A program made the position numbers and the translations under genes. Positions 1-7,090 of a stretch of DNA of 7,090 nucleotides are shown piece after piece (within the stretch, counting starts at the first letter, position 1; each line of letters starts with the position of its first letter). The notes under the pieces are model-generated. The model did not search any database and was not told the origin of the DNA. It saw only the letters and a program-made list of their open reading frames with translations. Origin of the DNA: Leclercia sp. UBA7405 (GTDB lineage Bacteria; Pseudomonadota; Gammaproteobacteria; Enterobacterales; Enterobacteriaceae); contig DKMV01000198.1 of assembly GCA_002469605.1 (NCBI GenBank), positions 1 through 7,090 of the forward strand. The letters are read 5' to 3'.

Positions 1-27
1 CGGCCATTCATGCCATCCGCTTCCCAT
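1..27 (-). CDS. dmsC: DmsC, membrane anchor subunit of DMSO reductase (first 9 codons only)
   Basis: The visible codons read MGSGWHEWP, which is the start of E. coli DmsC as I recall it; the rest lies beyond the window edge. DmsC is the multi-spanning inner-membrane subunit that oxidises menaquinol and passes electrons to DmsB while anchoring DmsAB on the periplasmic side. The ATG lies one base after the dmsB TAA and has an AGGAGGT ribosome site five bases upstream. Very tight coupling to dmsB is therefore expected. Identity rests on nine residues plus operon position, but both agree exactly. Confidence 0.93.
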
Positions 28-28
28 T

Positions 29-646
29 TTACACCTCCTCCGGATTCGCCAGATAGCCGGTGGTATCCCCGGTCGGGCGGCTGTTGGCATTGGGTTTAAT
101 CACGATGCTCGGTTTTGTGAAGTGCGCCGACGGCAGCGGCGCGACGGCGGCGAGTTTGCCATGTTTTTTGCGCAGCTCTGCAATCGGGCCAAAGTCCAGC
201 GCGCGCAGCGGGCAGGACTCGACGCAGATGGGCTTTTTGCCCTCTGCCACCCGGTCATAACAGCCGTCGCATTTGGTCATGTGGCCTTTGGCGGCGTTGT
301 ACTGCGGCGCGCCGTAGGGGCAGGCCATATGGCAGTAGCGGCAGCCGATACAGACCTCTTCGTTCACCACCACAAAGCCGTCGTCGCGCTTGTGCATGGC
401 GCCGCTCGGGCAGACCTTGGTGCAGGCCGGATCCTCGCAGTGGTTACAGGAGATGGAGAGATAGTAGGCGAAGACGTTCTGCTGCCAGACGCCGTTATCC
501 TCCTGCCAGTCGCCGCCGGCGTATTCATAAATCCGGCGGAAGCTCACGTCCGGCGTCAGGTCTTTATAATCCTTGCAGGCCAGCTCACAGGTTTTGCACC
601 CGGTGCAGCGGCTGGAATCAATGAAAAATCCATACTGGGTTGTCAT
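29..646 (-). CDS. dmsB: DmsB, iron-sulfur electron-transfer subunit of anaerobic DMSO reductase
   Basis: Ferredoxin-type subunit of 205 residues, the same length as E. coli DmsB. It carries electrons from menaquinol oxidised at DmsC to the molybdenum cofactor in DmsA. Sixteen cysteines in four groups bind four [4Fe-4S] clusters: Cys14/17/20/24, Cys67/70/75/79, Cys99/102/105/109 and Cys126/129/141/145. All groups are intact; Cys102 is the residue studied in E. coli for cluster ligation and menaquinol coupling. There is no signal peptide; in E. coli the protein is carried across the membrane with DmsA by the Tat system. The ATG is ten bases after the dmsA stop, and an AAGGAG ribosome site overlaps that TAA. 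Other CISM-family iron-sulfur subunits such as YnfG are similar, but the dmsA-dmsB-dmsC context decides the name. Confidence 0.97.
   Translation of the reverse strand: MTTQYGFFIDSSRCTGCKTCELACKDYKDLTPDVSFRRIYEYAGGDWQEDNGVWQQNVFAYYLSISCNHCEDPACTKVCPSGAMHKRDDGFVVVNEEVCIGCRYCHMACPYGAPQYNAAKGHMTKCDGCYDRVAEGKKPICVESCPLRALDFGPIAELRKKHGKLAAVAPLPSAHFTKPSIVIKPNANSRPTGDTTGYLANPEEV
33..39 (-). promoter_or_regulatory. Ribosome binding site of dmsC inside the end of dmsB
   Basis: On the minus strand the last dmsB codons (GAG GAG GTG TAA) contain AGGAGGT, a full-length Shine-Dalgarno match, five bases before the dmsC ATG. It fixes the dmsC start and means a ribosome finishing dmsB would cover this site, so translation of the two subunits is probably coupled. 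Confidence 0.85.
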
Positions 647-656
647 GGGCTACTCC

Positions 657-3101
657 TTACGCCTTCTCAACCTGAACCAGGTTACTGTGGGACGGGTTGC
701 CTTTCGCCAGCGGTGACGGGCGCTGGGTGGTAAGCACGTTAATGCAGCCGGCCTGATCGACGCGGTTTGCATCCGGGTTGTACCAGGCCCCCTCCCCGAG
801 CGCTACCACGCCCGGCAGAATACGCGGCGTCACTTTGGCCTCGATATGCACCTCACCGCGGCCGTTATAAATGCGAATACGATCGCCGTTGGCAATACCG
901 CGCGCTTTCGCATCCAGCGGGTTGATCCACATCTCCTGGCGGCAGGCCGCCTTCAGCACGTCCACGTTACCGTAGGTGGAGTGGGTGCGCGCCTTGTAGT
1001 GGAAGCCGGTAAGCTGCAGGGGATAATCTTTACTCTGCGGGTCGTCGTAGTTTTCAAAGCCCGGGCTGTAGACCGGCAGCGGATCGATAACATCCCCCTG
1101 CTCCAGCTCCCAGGTGGCGGCAATCTCTGCCAGCTGCGCCGAGTAAATTTCGATTTTGCCTGAAGGGGTGGTGAGCGGATTAGCGGCCGGATCCGCGCGG
1201 AAGGCTTTGTAGGCCACGTGGTGCCCTTCCGGATCGCGCTGCTTAAACATGCCCTGTTTGCGGAACACATCAAACGACGGCAGTTCCGGAATGGCCTCGC
1301 GGGACTGTTCATAAAGGTGCCGCATCCACCCTTCCTGAGTACGCCCCTCGGTGAACTGCTGCTCCACGCCCATGCGCTTAGCCAGCTCGCTGGTCATCTC
1401 ATAGATGGTTTTGCACTCGAAGCGCGGTTTGATGGCCTGGTCGGCAAAAATAACGTACGACATGTTGCCGCAGGAGGCATCCAGCGCGAAGTCCATCTGC
1501 TCGGAGGCAGTGCAGTCCGGCAGCAGAATATCGGCATATTTCGCCGAAGAGGTCATGTGGCAGTCGATCACCACAATCAGCTCGCACTTCTTGTCATCCT
1601 GCAGGATATCGTGGGTGCGGTTGATCTGTGAATGCTGGTTGATCAGGCAGTTGCCGGCATAGTTCCAGATCATTTTGATCGGTACATCCAGCTTGTCCTT
1701 GCCGCGCACCCCGTCGCGGGTGGCGGTCATCTCCGGGCCGCGCTCAATAGCATCGGTCCACATAAACATGGAGATGCTGGTCTGGACCGGGTTTTCCAGG
1801 GTAGGCATACGCACAAAAGGCAGAGAATAGGAGCCTTCGCGCGCGCCACTGTTACCGCCGGGGATACCCACGTTACCGGTGAGGATCGCCAGCATGGCAA
1901 TTGCGCGCGATACCAGCTCGCCGTTGGCGTGACGCTGCGGCCCCCAGCCCTGGGAGATAAAGGCTGGCTTCGCACCGGCGATTTCGCGCGCCAGTTTTAC
2001 GATCCGCTCCTGCGGAATGCCGGTAATGGCGGCGGCCCATGCGGGGGTTTTGGCGATCCCATCGCTGCCCTGCCCCAGAATATAGGCTTTGTAATGGCCG
2101 TTGGCCGGAGCCCCTTCCGGCAGCGTGGTTTCGTCATAGCCCACGCAGTACTTATCGAGGAAAGGCTTGTCGACAAGGTTTTCGTTAATCATCACCCAGG
2201 CCAGAGCAGAGATTAATGCCGCATCGGTACCGGGACGGATGGGGATCCACTCATCTTCGCGCCCGGCACCGGTGTCGGTATAGCGCGGGTCAATGATGAT
2301 CATCCGGGCATTGGATTTCTCACGCGCCTGTTCAACGTAGTAAGTGACCCCGCCGCCGCTCATACGCGTTTCGCCAGGGTTATTGCCAAACAGCACCACC
2401 AGCTGGCTGTTTTCGATATCGGACGGGCTGTTACCGTCGGCCCAACCGCCGTAGGTGTAGTTCAGGCCAGCGGCTATCTGAGCCGTGGAGTAGTCACCGT
2501 AGTGGTTGAGATAGCCACCGCAGCAGTTCATCAGGCGCGCAATCAGGGTCTTACCCGGCGGCCAGGAGCGCGTCATGGTGCCGCCAAGAGTGCCGGTACC
2601 ATAGTTCAGATAGATGGATTCGTTACCGTACTCTTTGATCAGGCGCTGCATATTGCCCGCGATGGTATCGAAGGCCTCCTCCCAGCTGATACGCTCGAAT
2701 TTCCCCTCGCCGCGTTTGCCCACGCGCTTCATGGGATATTTGAGACGATCCGGGTTATAGACCCGGCGGCGCATCGAGCGGCCGCGCAGACAGGCGCGGA
2801 CCTGATGTAACCCTTCGTAGTTATCATCCCCGGTATTGTCGGTCTCGACGTATTTGATCTCCCCGTCCACCACGTGCATACGCAGGGGACAACGGCTACC
2901 ACAGTTAACGGTGCATGCGCTCCATACTACCTTTTCATCCTTGCCGGCAGGCGTAAGCGCCTCTGCTGCGTTTGCCAGACGGGTAAAAGGGAGGGTGAAC
3001 GCGCTGCTTGCCACGGCCAGACCGCCAATCGCGGTGGTTTTCATTAACCCACGGCGACTGACCTCTGCGGCCAGCAAAGCATCAGGCGTTTTGATTTTCA
3101 T
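657..3101 (-). CDS. dmsA: DmsA, molybdopterin catalytic subunit of anaerobic DMSO reductase
   Basis: Catalytic subunit (814 residues, the E. coli length) that reduces dimethyl sulfoxide and other S- and N-oxides in anaerobic respiration, using a bis-molybdopterin guanine dinucleotide cofactor. A Tat signal is visible: twin-arginine motif SRRGLMK at residues 15-21, a hydrophobic stretch to about 40, and a probable cleavage after the ANA ending at Ala45. Cys63, Cys67, Cys71 and Cys104 fit the N-terminal iron-sulfur (FS0) motif. Ser205, in YGDYSTAQ, matches the serine that ligates molybdenum in E. coli (Ser176 in the older numbering). The C-terminal cofactor-binding domain ends in the conserved PSPLAKGNPSHSNLVQVEK. 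The chosen ATG gives a complete Tat leader, although its ribosome site is weak (a GCGAG-like stretch about five bases upstream). It opens the dmsABC operon behind an FNR-type promoter. YnfE/YnfF are paralogues, but sequence and location favour DmsA. Confidence 0.98.
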   Translation of the reverse strand: MKIKTPDALLAAEVSRRGLMKTTAIGGLAVASSAFTLPFTRLANAAEALTPAGKDEKVVWSACTVNCGSRCPLRMHVVDGEIKYVETDNTGDDNYEGLHQVRACLRGRSMRRRVYNPDRLKYPMKRVGKRGEGKFERISWEEAFDTIAGNMQRLIKEYGNESIYLNYGTGTLGGTMTRSWPPGKTLIARLMNCCGGYLNHYGDYSTAQIAAGLNYTYGGWADGNSPSDIENSQLVVLFGNNPGETRMSGGGVTYYVEQAREKSNARMIIIDPRYTDTGAGREDEWIPIRPGTDAALISALAWVMINENLVDKPFLDKYCVGYDETTLPEGAPANGHYKAYILGQGSDGIAKTPAWAAAITGIPQERIVKLAREIAGAKPAFISQGWGPQRHANGELVSRAIAMLAILTGNVGIPGGNSGAREGSYSLPFVRMPTLENPVQTSISMFMWTDAIERGPEMTATRDGVRGKDKLDVPIKMIWNYAGNCLINQHSQINRTHDILQDDKKCELIVVIDCHMTSSAKYADILLPDCTASEQMDFALDASCGNMSYVIFADQAIKPRFECKTIYEMTSELAKRMGVEQQFTEGRTQEGWMRHLYEQSREAIPELPSFDVFRKQGMFKQRDPEGHHVAYKAFRADPAANPLTTPSGKIEIYSAQLAEIAATWELEQGDVIDPLPVYSPGFENYDDPQSKDYPLQLTGFHYKARTHSTYGNVDVLKAACRQEMWINPLDAKARGIANGDRIRIYNGRGEVHIEAKVTPRILPGVVALGEGAWYNPDANRVDQAGCINVLTTQRPSPLAKGNPSHSNLVQVEKA
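790..797 (-). other. KOPS octamer (GGGGAGGG) in dmsA
   Basis: Minus strand GGGGAGGG fits the FtsK-orienting pattern GGGNAGGG. It points in the direction of transcription. A single octamer may occur by chance. Confidence 0.4.
2068..2075 (-). other. KOPS octamer (GGGCAGGG) in dmsA
   Basis: Minus strand GGGCAGGG fits GGGNAGGG and has the same orientation as the copy at 790-797. I saw none on the plus strand. Confidence 0.4.
2396..2403 (-). other. Chi octamer in dmsA
   Basis: Minus strand GCTGGTGG is an exact E. coli Chi sequence, recognised by RecBCD, read in the direction of transcription. Chance occurrence cannot be excluded. Confidence 0.4.
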
Positions 3102-3134
3102 AGCGACTCGCTCTGGTTGCTCACAAAAAGAGAG

Positions 3135-3150
3135 TGCGGTATTTACCGCT
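3135..3150 (-). promoter_or_regulatory. Possible NarL/NarP heptamer pair in the dmsA leader
   Basis: Minus strand AGCGGTA-AA-TACCGCA. The first heptamer fits the NarL pattern (TACYNMT in reverse orientation) exactly and the second fits with one mismatch. The arms GCGGTA/TACCGC are a perfect inverted repeat around two bases. The classical 7-2-7 NarL/NarP site has the heptamers in the opposite relative orientation, so this could instead be unrelated or belong with the overlapping ModE-like site. Nitrate repression of dms through NarL is known in E. coli. Confidence 0.35.
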
Positions 3151-3170
3151 ATATATTTATTTAAATAACG
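3147..3170 (-). promoter_or_regulatory. Probable ModE (molybdate sensor) binding site in the dmsA leader
   Basis: Minus strand CGTTATTTA, six bases, then TATATAGCG. The arms form an imperfect inverted repeat (seven of nine positions) resembling the CG-N-TAT-rich ModE half-sites known upstream of modABC. E. coli dmsABC is known to need ModE for full anaerobic molybdate response. The site would lie about 40-60 bases downstream of the predicted transcription start. The match is by eye from memory of the consensus. Confidence 0.55.
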
Positions 3171-3182
3171 AGACAGGTCTTT

Positions 3183-3217
3183 TGGCAGTGTTTTATGCTG
3201 CCATCTGCATCTGGCAG
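3183..3217. repeat. Three alternating TGGCAG/CTGCCA repeats around the predicted dmsA start
   Basis: On the plus strand TGGCAG (3183-3188), CTGCCA (3198-3203) and TGGCAG (3212-3217) alternate at steps of 15 and 14 bases. Neighbouring copies can pair as hairpins with loops of 9 or 8 bases. If transcription starts near 3209, only the downstream pair lies within the dmsA mRNA, at roughly +7 to +27. Function unknown; it could be an RNA hairpin near the 5' end or a protein-binding palindrome. Confidence 0.6.
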
Positions 3218-3225
3218 TATTACCA
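3217..3225 (-). promoter_or_regulatory. Predicted extended -10 element of the dmsABC promoter
   Basis: Minus strand TGG-TAATAC, an extended -10 (TGn) followed by a good -10 hexamer. It predicts a start near 3209, about 108 bases before the dmsA ATG. No good -35 hexamer is seen; instead an FNR-like palindrome sits where an activator would replace it. This is the usual class II FNR arrangement. Confidence 0.6.
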
Positions 3226-3227
3226 CT
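3221..3227 (+). promoter_or_regulatory. Possible NarL heptamer overlapping the dmsA -10 element
   Basis: Plus strand TACCACT matches the NarL heptamer TACYNMT at every position and overlaps the extended -10. Binding here would block polymerase, in line with the known nitrate repression of dms. A seven-base degenerate match on its own is weak evidence. Confidence 0.35.
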
Positions 3228-3243
3228 TTAGAGGGAGGGGTTA

Positions 3244-3257
3244 TTGCGTCGAGTCAA
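3244..3257 (-). promoter_or_regulatory. Probable FNR binding site upstream of dmsABC
   Basis: Minus strand TTGACTCGACGCAA resembles the FNR box TTGAT-N4-ATCAA, with TTGA in one half and CAA in the other. Its centre at 3250.5 is 41.5 bases upstream of the start predicted from the -10 element. That is the typical position for FNR activation, and FNR dependence of dmsABC is established in E. coli. The right half is imperfect. Confidence 0.6.
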
Positions 3258-3268
3258 ATCAGGGACAT

Positions 3269-3294
3269 AAAAAAAGCGCCCGCAGGCGCTTTTT
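3269..3294 (-). terminator. Intrinsic terminator of serS
   Basis: On the minus strand a ten-base arm AAAAAGCGCC, loop TGCG and arm GGCGCTTTTT are followed by further T residues, giving a run of seven T. It begins 15 bases after the serS stop codon. The A-rich left arm makes it symmetrical, so it could also stop transcription from the other direction. It separates constitutive serS transcription from the oxygen-regulated dms promoter. Confidence 0.92.
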
Positions 3295-3309
3295 CTCTTT
3301 TACGGCAGA

Positions 3310-4623
<1,314 letters not shown>

Positions 4624-4633
4624 TTAAATAGGG

Positions 4634-4660
4634 AAAAGTGGCCACAGCCTGCGGCCACAG
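4634..4660 (-). terminator. Possible weak terminator or attenuator between rarA and serS, with direct repeat
   Basis: On the minus strand GTGGCC (4658-4653) can pair with GGCCAC (4643-4638) across a nine-base loop, followed by TTTT then CCC. The element is built from two direct copies of CTGTGGCC (4660-4653 and 4647-4640), 13 bases apart. The short stem, nine-base loop and only four T make it a doubtful terminator. It may stop part of the rarA transcript or fold in the serS leader. Confidence 0.35.
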
Positions 4661-4693
4661 GGATACAGTGCCAACATTACCGCAACGATCGCG

Positions 4694-6037
4694 CTAACGG
4701 TAGCGTTTTATAGGGCTATTTTGATCCTGTCCGGCAAGCCAGGCGAGCTTTTCGCCAATCTTCCCTTCAAGGCCTCTGTTTGTCGGGCGATAATAGCGAG
4801 TTTGTGCCATTTCCTGCGGGAAATACTCCTCTCCGGCTGCATAGGCGTTCGGCTCATCGTGGGCGTAGCGATACTCCTGACCGTAGCCCATCTCTTTCAT
4901 CAGTTTGGTAGGAGCATTACGCAGATGCACCGGCACGTCGAAGTCCGGCTTGTCGCGAGCGTCGGCCATGGCGGCCTTAAACGCGGTGTAGACGGCGTTG
5001 CTTTTCGGCGCACAGGCCAGATAGACAATGGCCTGGGCAATGGCGCGTTCGCCCTCTGCGGGCCCTACGCGGGTAAAGCAGTCCCAGGCGGAAATCGCCA
5101 CCTGCATGGCGCGCGGATCGGCGTTGCCGACATCTTCCGAGGCAATTGCCAGACAGCGGCGCGCCACATACAGCGGATCGCCGCCGGCTGTGATAATACG
5201 GGCGTACCAGTAGAGCGCCGCATCCGGCGCGCTGCCGCGTACCGATTTATGCAGGGCGGAGATCAGATCGTAAAAGCGGTCGCCCTTGTTATCAAAGCGC
5301 GCGCTGCGTTCCCCGGCGATCTCGGTCAAAAGCTCAGGCTTAAGCACGCGCTTACCGGCATCGTTCGTCTCGGCCATATCGGCCATCATCTCAAGGGTGT
5401 TCAGCGCCCGGCGCGCGTCGCCGTTCACCAGCTGCGCAATCGCCAGCCGGGTTTCATCGGGCAGGACGATATTCTGCCCGCCGTAGCCCCGGGCTTTGTC
5501 CTCCATCGCCTGGGTCAGCACCTGCTCGATATCCTCGGTAGTGAGCGATTTCAGCAGATAAACGCGGGCGCGGGATAAAAGCGCGGAGTTCAGTTCAAAG
5601 GAGGGGTTTTCGGTAGTGGCGCCAATAAAGGTGATGGTGCCGTCTTCAATATGCGGCAGAAACGCATCCTGCTGGCTTTTATTGAAGCGGTGGACCTCAT
5701 CGACAAACAGAATGGTGCGACGACCGGCGTTACGGCTCTGGCGTGCGCGCTCGATGGCCTCACGGATCTCTTTTACACCGGAAGTCACGGCAGAGATACG
5801 CTCCACGTCGGCATCCGCATAGCGGGCGATGACTTCAGCCAGGGTGGTTTTGCCGGTACCCGGCGGCCCCCAAAGGATCATCGAGTGCAGATGCCCGGCT
5901 TCGATTGCCCGTGGCAGAGGTTTGCCTGCGGCCAGCAGATGCTGCTGGCCAATATAGTGCGCTAAATTTTCTGGCCGCATACGGGCGGCCAGAGGTTGAA
6001 ACGCATTATCTGAAAAATCGAGCGACAGATTGCCCAC
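4694..6037 (-). CDS. rarA: RarA (MgsA/YcaJ), replication-associated recombination AAA+ ATPase
   Basis: AAA+ ATPase of the RarA/Mgs1/WRNIP1 family, 447 residues as in E. coli, acting at stalled replication forks and associated with SSB and RecA-dependent repair. Walker A GPPGTGKT is at 57-64, Walker B ILFVDEVH around Asp113-Glu114, and sensor 1 in GATTENPS from 139. A possible arginine finger lies in LLSRARV (153-159) and sensor 2 in GDARRALN (206-213). The C-terminal half is the family's oligomerisation domain, ending SPIKRYR. The start is GTG, chosen because GAGG lies five bases upstream and MGNLSLDF lines up with E. coli MSNLSLDF; the ATG four bases upstream is out of frame. It follows lolA by nine bases and is probably cotranscribed with it. 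Confidence 0.97.
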   Translation of the reverse strand: MGNLSLDFSDNAFQPLAARMRPENLAHYIGQQHLLAAGKPLPRAIEAGHLHSMILWGPPGTGKTTLAEVIARYADADVERISAVTSGVKEIREAIERARQSRNAGRRTILFVDEVHRFNKSQQDAFLPHIEDGTITFIGATTENPSFELNSALLSRARVYLLKSLTTEDIEQVLTQAMEDKARGYGGQNIVLPDETRLAIAQLVNGDARRALNTLEMMADMAETNDAGKRVLKPELLTEIAGERSARFDNKGDRFYDLISALHKSVRGSAPDAALYWYARIITAGGDPLYVARRCLAIASEDVGNADPRAMQVAISAWDCFTRVGPAEGERAIAQAIVYLACAPKSNAVYTAFKAAMADARDKPDFDVPVHLRNAPTKLMKEMGYGQEYRYAHDEPNAYAAGEEYFPQEMAQTRYYRPTNRGLEGKIGEKLAWLAGQDQNSPIKRYR

Positions 6038-6042
6038 TCATG

Positions 6043-6046
6043 CCTC
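6043..6046 (-). promoter_or_regulatory. Ribosome binding site that selects the rarA GTG start
   Basis: Minus strand GAGG immediately follows the lolA TAA and is five bases before the rarA GTG. It is only one base from an out-of-frame ATG (6041-6039), too close for normal initiation. This supports GTG as the true start. Confidence 0.6.
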
Positions 6047-6661
6047 TTACTTGTTGCGTTGGTCATCCACCGTTACGCCCTGCGGCGGGGTAAAGGTGAA
6101 TTTCGATGCGTCAACCGCGCCGTTCTGCTGAGATTTCAGCTGATAGCTGCTGCGCTGGTCGTCCTGCTCTACGGCGCTGAACTGGTTGATGGTGCCGTTG
6201 CTGCTCACGTTAATGGTGAACTGTTTCAGGTTGCCATTGCTGCCTTTCGGCGTCAGCACGAACTCATCGCCGCTCTGTTTGATGTTGTACTGCTGCCAGT
6301 CGCTTGACTGGTTACGGGCGATCAGCATAAAGGGCGTGTTGCTGGTCGCATCTTTCAGCCAGGTCGCGGTGGCCTGCTCAACGAAGGGGTTAAAGAACCA
6401 CAGCGTCTTACCGTCAGAGACCAGAATGCTCTCGTCCGGCTGGGTCATGTGCCAGTTGAACAGGTTAGGACGCTTAACCCAGAGGTCGCCCTGACCTTCC
6501 TGCACCGCATTGCCGCTGCCATCAGTCACTTTCTGCGTAAAGCTGGCGTGGAAGCTGCTGACTTTATCCAGACGGCTTTTCAGGTCTCCGGCGGCATCGG
6601 CCCAGACGCTGGTGGCAACAAAGCTACTTACTAATGCACAGGCGATTGCGATTTTTTTCAT
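6047..6661 (-). CDS. lolA: LolA, periplasmic lipoprotein carrier
   Basis: Periplasmic chaperone that takes outer-membrane lipoproteins from the LolCDE complex and hands them to LolB. It has 204 residues with a Sec signal peptide, [21 protein letters not shown], and predicted cleavage after Ala21. In mature numbering, Arg43 and Phe47 (in KRPNLFNW) match residues known in E. coli LolA to matter for lipoprotein transfer and LolCDE interaction. The remainder ([30 protein letters not shown]) is typical of LolA and of its incomplete beta barrel. The ATG has an AAGGA ribosome site six bases upstream. The C-terminus ends RNK, one residue longer than the E. coli ending as I recall it. It lies downstream of ftsK and nine bases before rarA. 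Confidence 0.98.
   Translation of the reverse strand: MKKIAIACALVSSFVATSVWADAAGDLKSRLDKVSSFHASFTQKVTDGSGNAVQEGQGDLWVKRPNLFNWHMTQPDESILVSDGKTLWFFNPFVEQATATWLKDATSNTPFMLIARNQSSDWQQYNIKQSGDEFVLTPKGSNGNLKQFTINVSSNGTINQFSAVEQDDQRSSYQLKSQQNGAVDASKFTFTPPQGVTVDDQRNK
6608..6615 (+). other. Chi octamer in the lolA signal-peptide region
   Basis: Plus strand GCTGGTGG, an exact Chi match, opposite in orientation to the one in dmsA and to the genes. It lies over the codons for the end of the LolA signal peptide. Confidence 0.35.
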
Positions 6662-6702
6662 TGTTAGTCCTTCACATGCGTCATCCCGGAATGGGAATTA
6701 CT

Positions 6703-6733
6703 GTCCACTATTCTGGACCTGCCCGCAGGCAGG
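6703..6733. other. Two abutting small hairpins between ftsK and lolA
   Basis: Plus-strand inverted repeats GTCCA/TGGAC (6703-6718, loop 6) and CCTGCC/GGCAGG (6718-6733, loop 4) share one base. The second has a GC-rich six-base stem, but on neither strand is it followed by a run of T. It is therefore not a standard intrinsic terminator. They may slow ftsK read-through or fold in a lolA leader. Confidence 0.45.
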
Positions 6734-6752
6734 CGACAGAAGAAAATGCTTA

Positions 6753-6780
6753 ATTTTGGCTGCTTTACCCATCTTTGCAA
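6753..6780 (-). promoter_or_regulatory. Weak candidate promoter for lolA
   Basis: Minus strand TTGCAA, 16 bases, then CAAAAT; each hexamer matches the sigma-70 consensus at four of six positions. It would start transcription before the two small hairpins. Quality is low, and read-through from ftsK could also supply lolA. Confidence 0.25.
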
Positions 6781-6789
6781 ATGCGTCGG

Positions 6790-7090
6790 TTACTCAAAGG
6801 GCGGCGGCGCCAGCACTTCGCGGTTACCGTTATGTCCTGCTTCGCTGACGATACCCTGCGCTTCCATCTGCTCGATAATACGAGCTGCGCGGTTATAGCC
6901 AATACGGAACTGACGCTGCACGCCAGAGATAGAGGCTTTGCGCTTTTCGGTAACAAAGTTGACTGCCTGATCGAACAGCGGATCCAGCTCTTCACCGCCG
7001 TCAAAGCCGCCACCACCGCCGCCTTCGCTTTCGCTGTCGGAGGTGATGCCATCCACATACTGCGGACGACCGCGCGCTTTCCAGTCCTGC
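6790..7090 (-). CDS. ftsK: FtsK, DNA translocase, C-terminal end only
   Basis: The last 99 codons, open through the window edge in the frame [14 protein letters not shown]; the upstream part is outside the window. FtsK is the septal DNA translocase that clears the chromosome terminus from the closing septum and activates XerCD at dif. What is visible is the gamma domain: a winged-helix fold around [20 protein letters not shown] and [15 protein letters not shown], which reads KOPS sequences and contacts XerD. It ends [10 protein letters not shown]. Upstream of it is an acidic, glycine-rich linker (SDSESE, six Gly, FDGGEEL). The identity is secure from the gamma domain and from the following lolA. 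Confidence 0.97.
   Translation of the reverse strand, partial: QDWKARGRPQYVDGITSDSESEGGGGGGFDGGEELDPLFDQAVNFVTEKRKASISGVQRQFRIGYNRAARIIEQMEAQGIVSEAGHNGNREVLAPPPFE

Noticed and set aside
122..733. Plus-strand open frame (203 codons) opposite dmsB
   Set aside because: Its reading is the complement of the conserved cysteine-motif codons of dmsB, and it resembles no known family.
1632..2216. Plus-strand open frame (194 codons) opposite dmsA
   Set aside because: Lies wholly within the intact dmsA coding region on the other strand; no independent evidence of coding.
3230..3239. Apparent KOPS site in the G-rich tract before the dms promoter
   Set aside because: The tract reads GGGAGGGG, which lacks the extra base required by GGGNAGGG.
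3102..3309. A possible small gene between serS and dmsA
   Set aside because: The stretch holds a terminator and promoter elements. Its plus-strand open frame runs on into the antisense of serS and shows no recognisable product.
4721..5578. Long plus-strand open frame (285 codons) opposite rarA
   Set aside because: Antisense shadow of rarA, whose ATPase motifs are complete. High G+C third positions commonly create such open antisense frames.
6765..7058. Second minus-strand frame overlapping the ftsK end
   Set aside because: Out of frame with the conserved FtsK gamma domain; a low-complexity Arg/Ser/Ala-rich shadow.

Overview
This is an ordinary, well-conserved chromosomal segment of a member of the Enterobacteriaceae. 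Every protein is very close to its Escherichia coli K-12 counterpart as I recall it, and the gene order (ftsK, lolA, rarA, serS, dmsA, dmsB, dmsC) is the E. coli order. Several residues differ from E. coli (LolA N- and C-termini, DmsA signal peptide, the FtsK glycine linker), and many codons end in G or C. I therefore suspect an Enterobacter/Leclercia/Klebsiella-type genus, but the sequence alone does not settle which. All genes lie on the minus strand, so transcription runs from high to low coordinates.

Layout in transcription order: the last 99 codons of ftsK (DNA translocase, DNA-reading gamma domain); a gap of about 130 bases with two small hairpins and a possible weak lolA promoter; lolA (periplasmic lipoprotein carrier); rarA, beginning with GTG nine bases after the lolA stop; a gap of about 90 bases with a repeat/hairpin element; serS (seryl-tRNA synthetase), closed by a clear intrinsic terminator; a 208-base regulatory region; then dmsA-dmsB-dmsC, cut after nine codons of dmsC.

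The genes form two functional blocks. ftsK/lolA/rarA/serS are housekeeping genes for chromosome segregation, lipoprotein transport, replication-fork maintenance and translation. dmsABC encodes the anaerobic dimethyl sulfoxide reductase: a Tat-exported molybdopterin catalytic subunit, a four-cluster iron-sulfur electron carrier and a membrane menaquinol-oxidising anchor. The dms control region is the most informative non-coding part. It has an FNR-like palindrome placed 41.5 bases upstream of a predicted start, an extended -10 element, NarL/NarP-type heptamers and a ModE-like inverted repeat. This matches regulation by anaerobiosis, nitrate and molybdate.

I found no mobile element, CRISPR array, RNA gene, broken gene or unrecognised protein, and nothing I would call a new system. 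The long plus-strand open frames are antisense shadows of serS, rarA and dmsA. The findings are small-scale: promoter architecture, a triple repeat in the dms leader, a hairpin before serS, a non-ATG start and a few chromosome-maintenance octamers.
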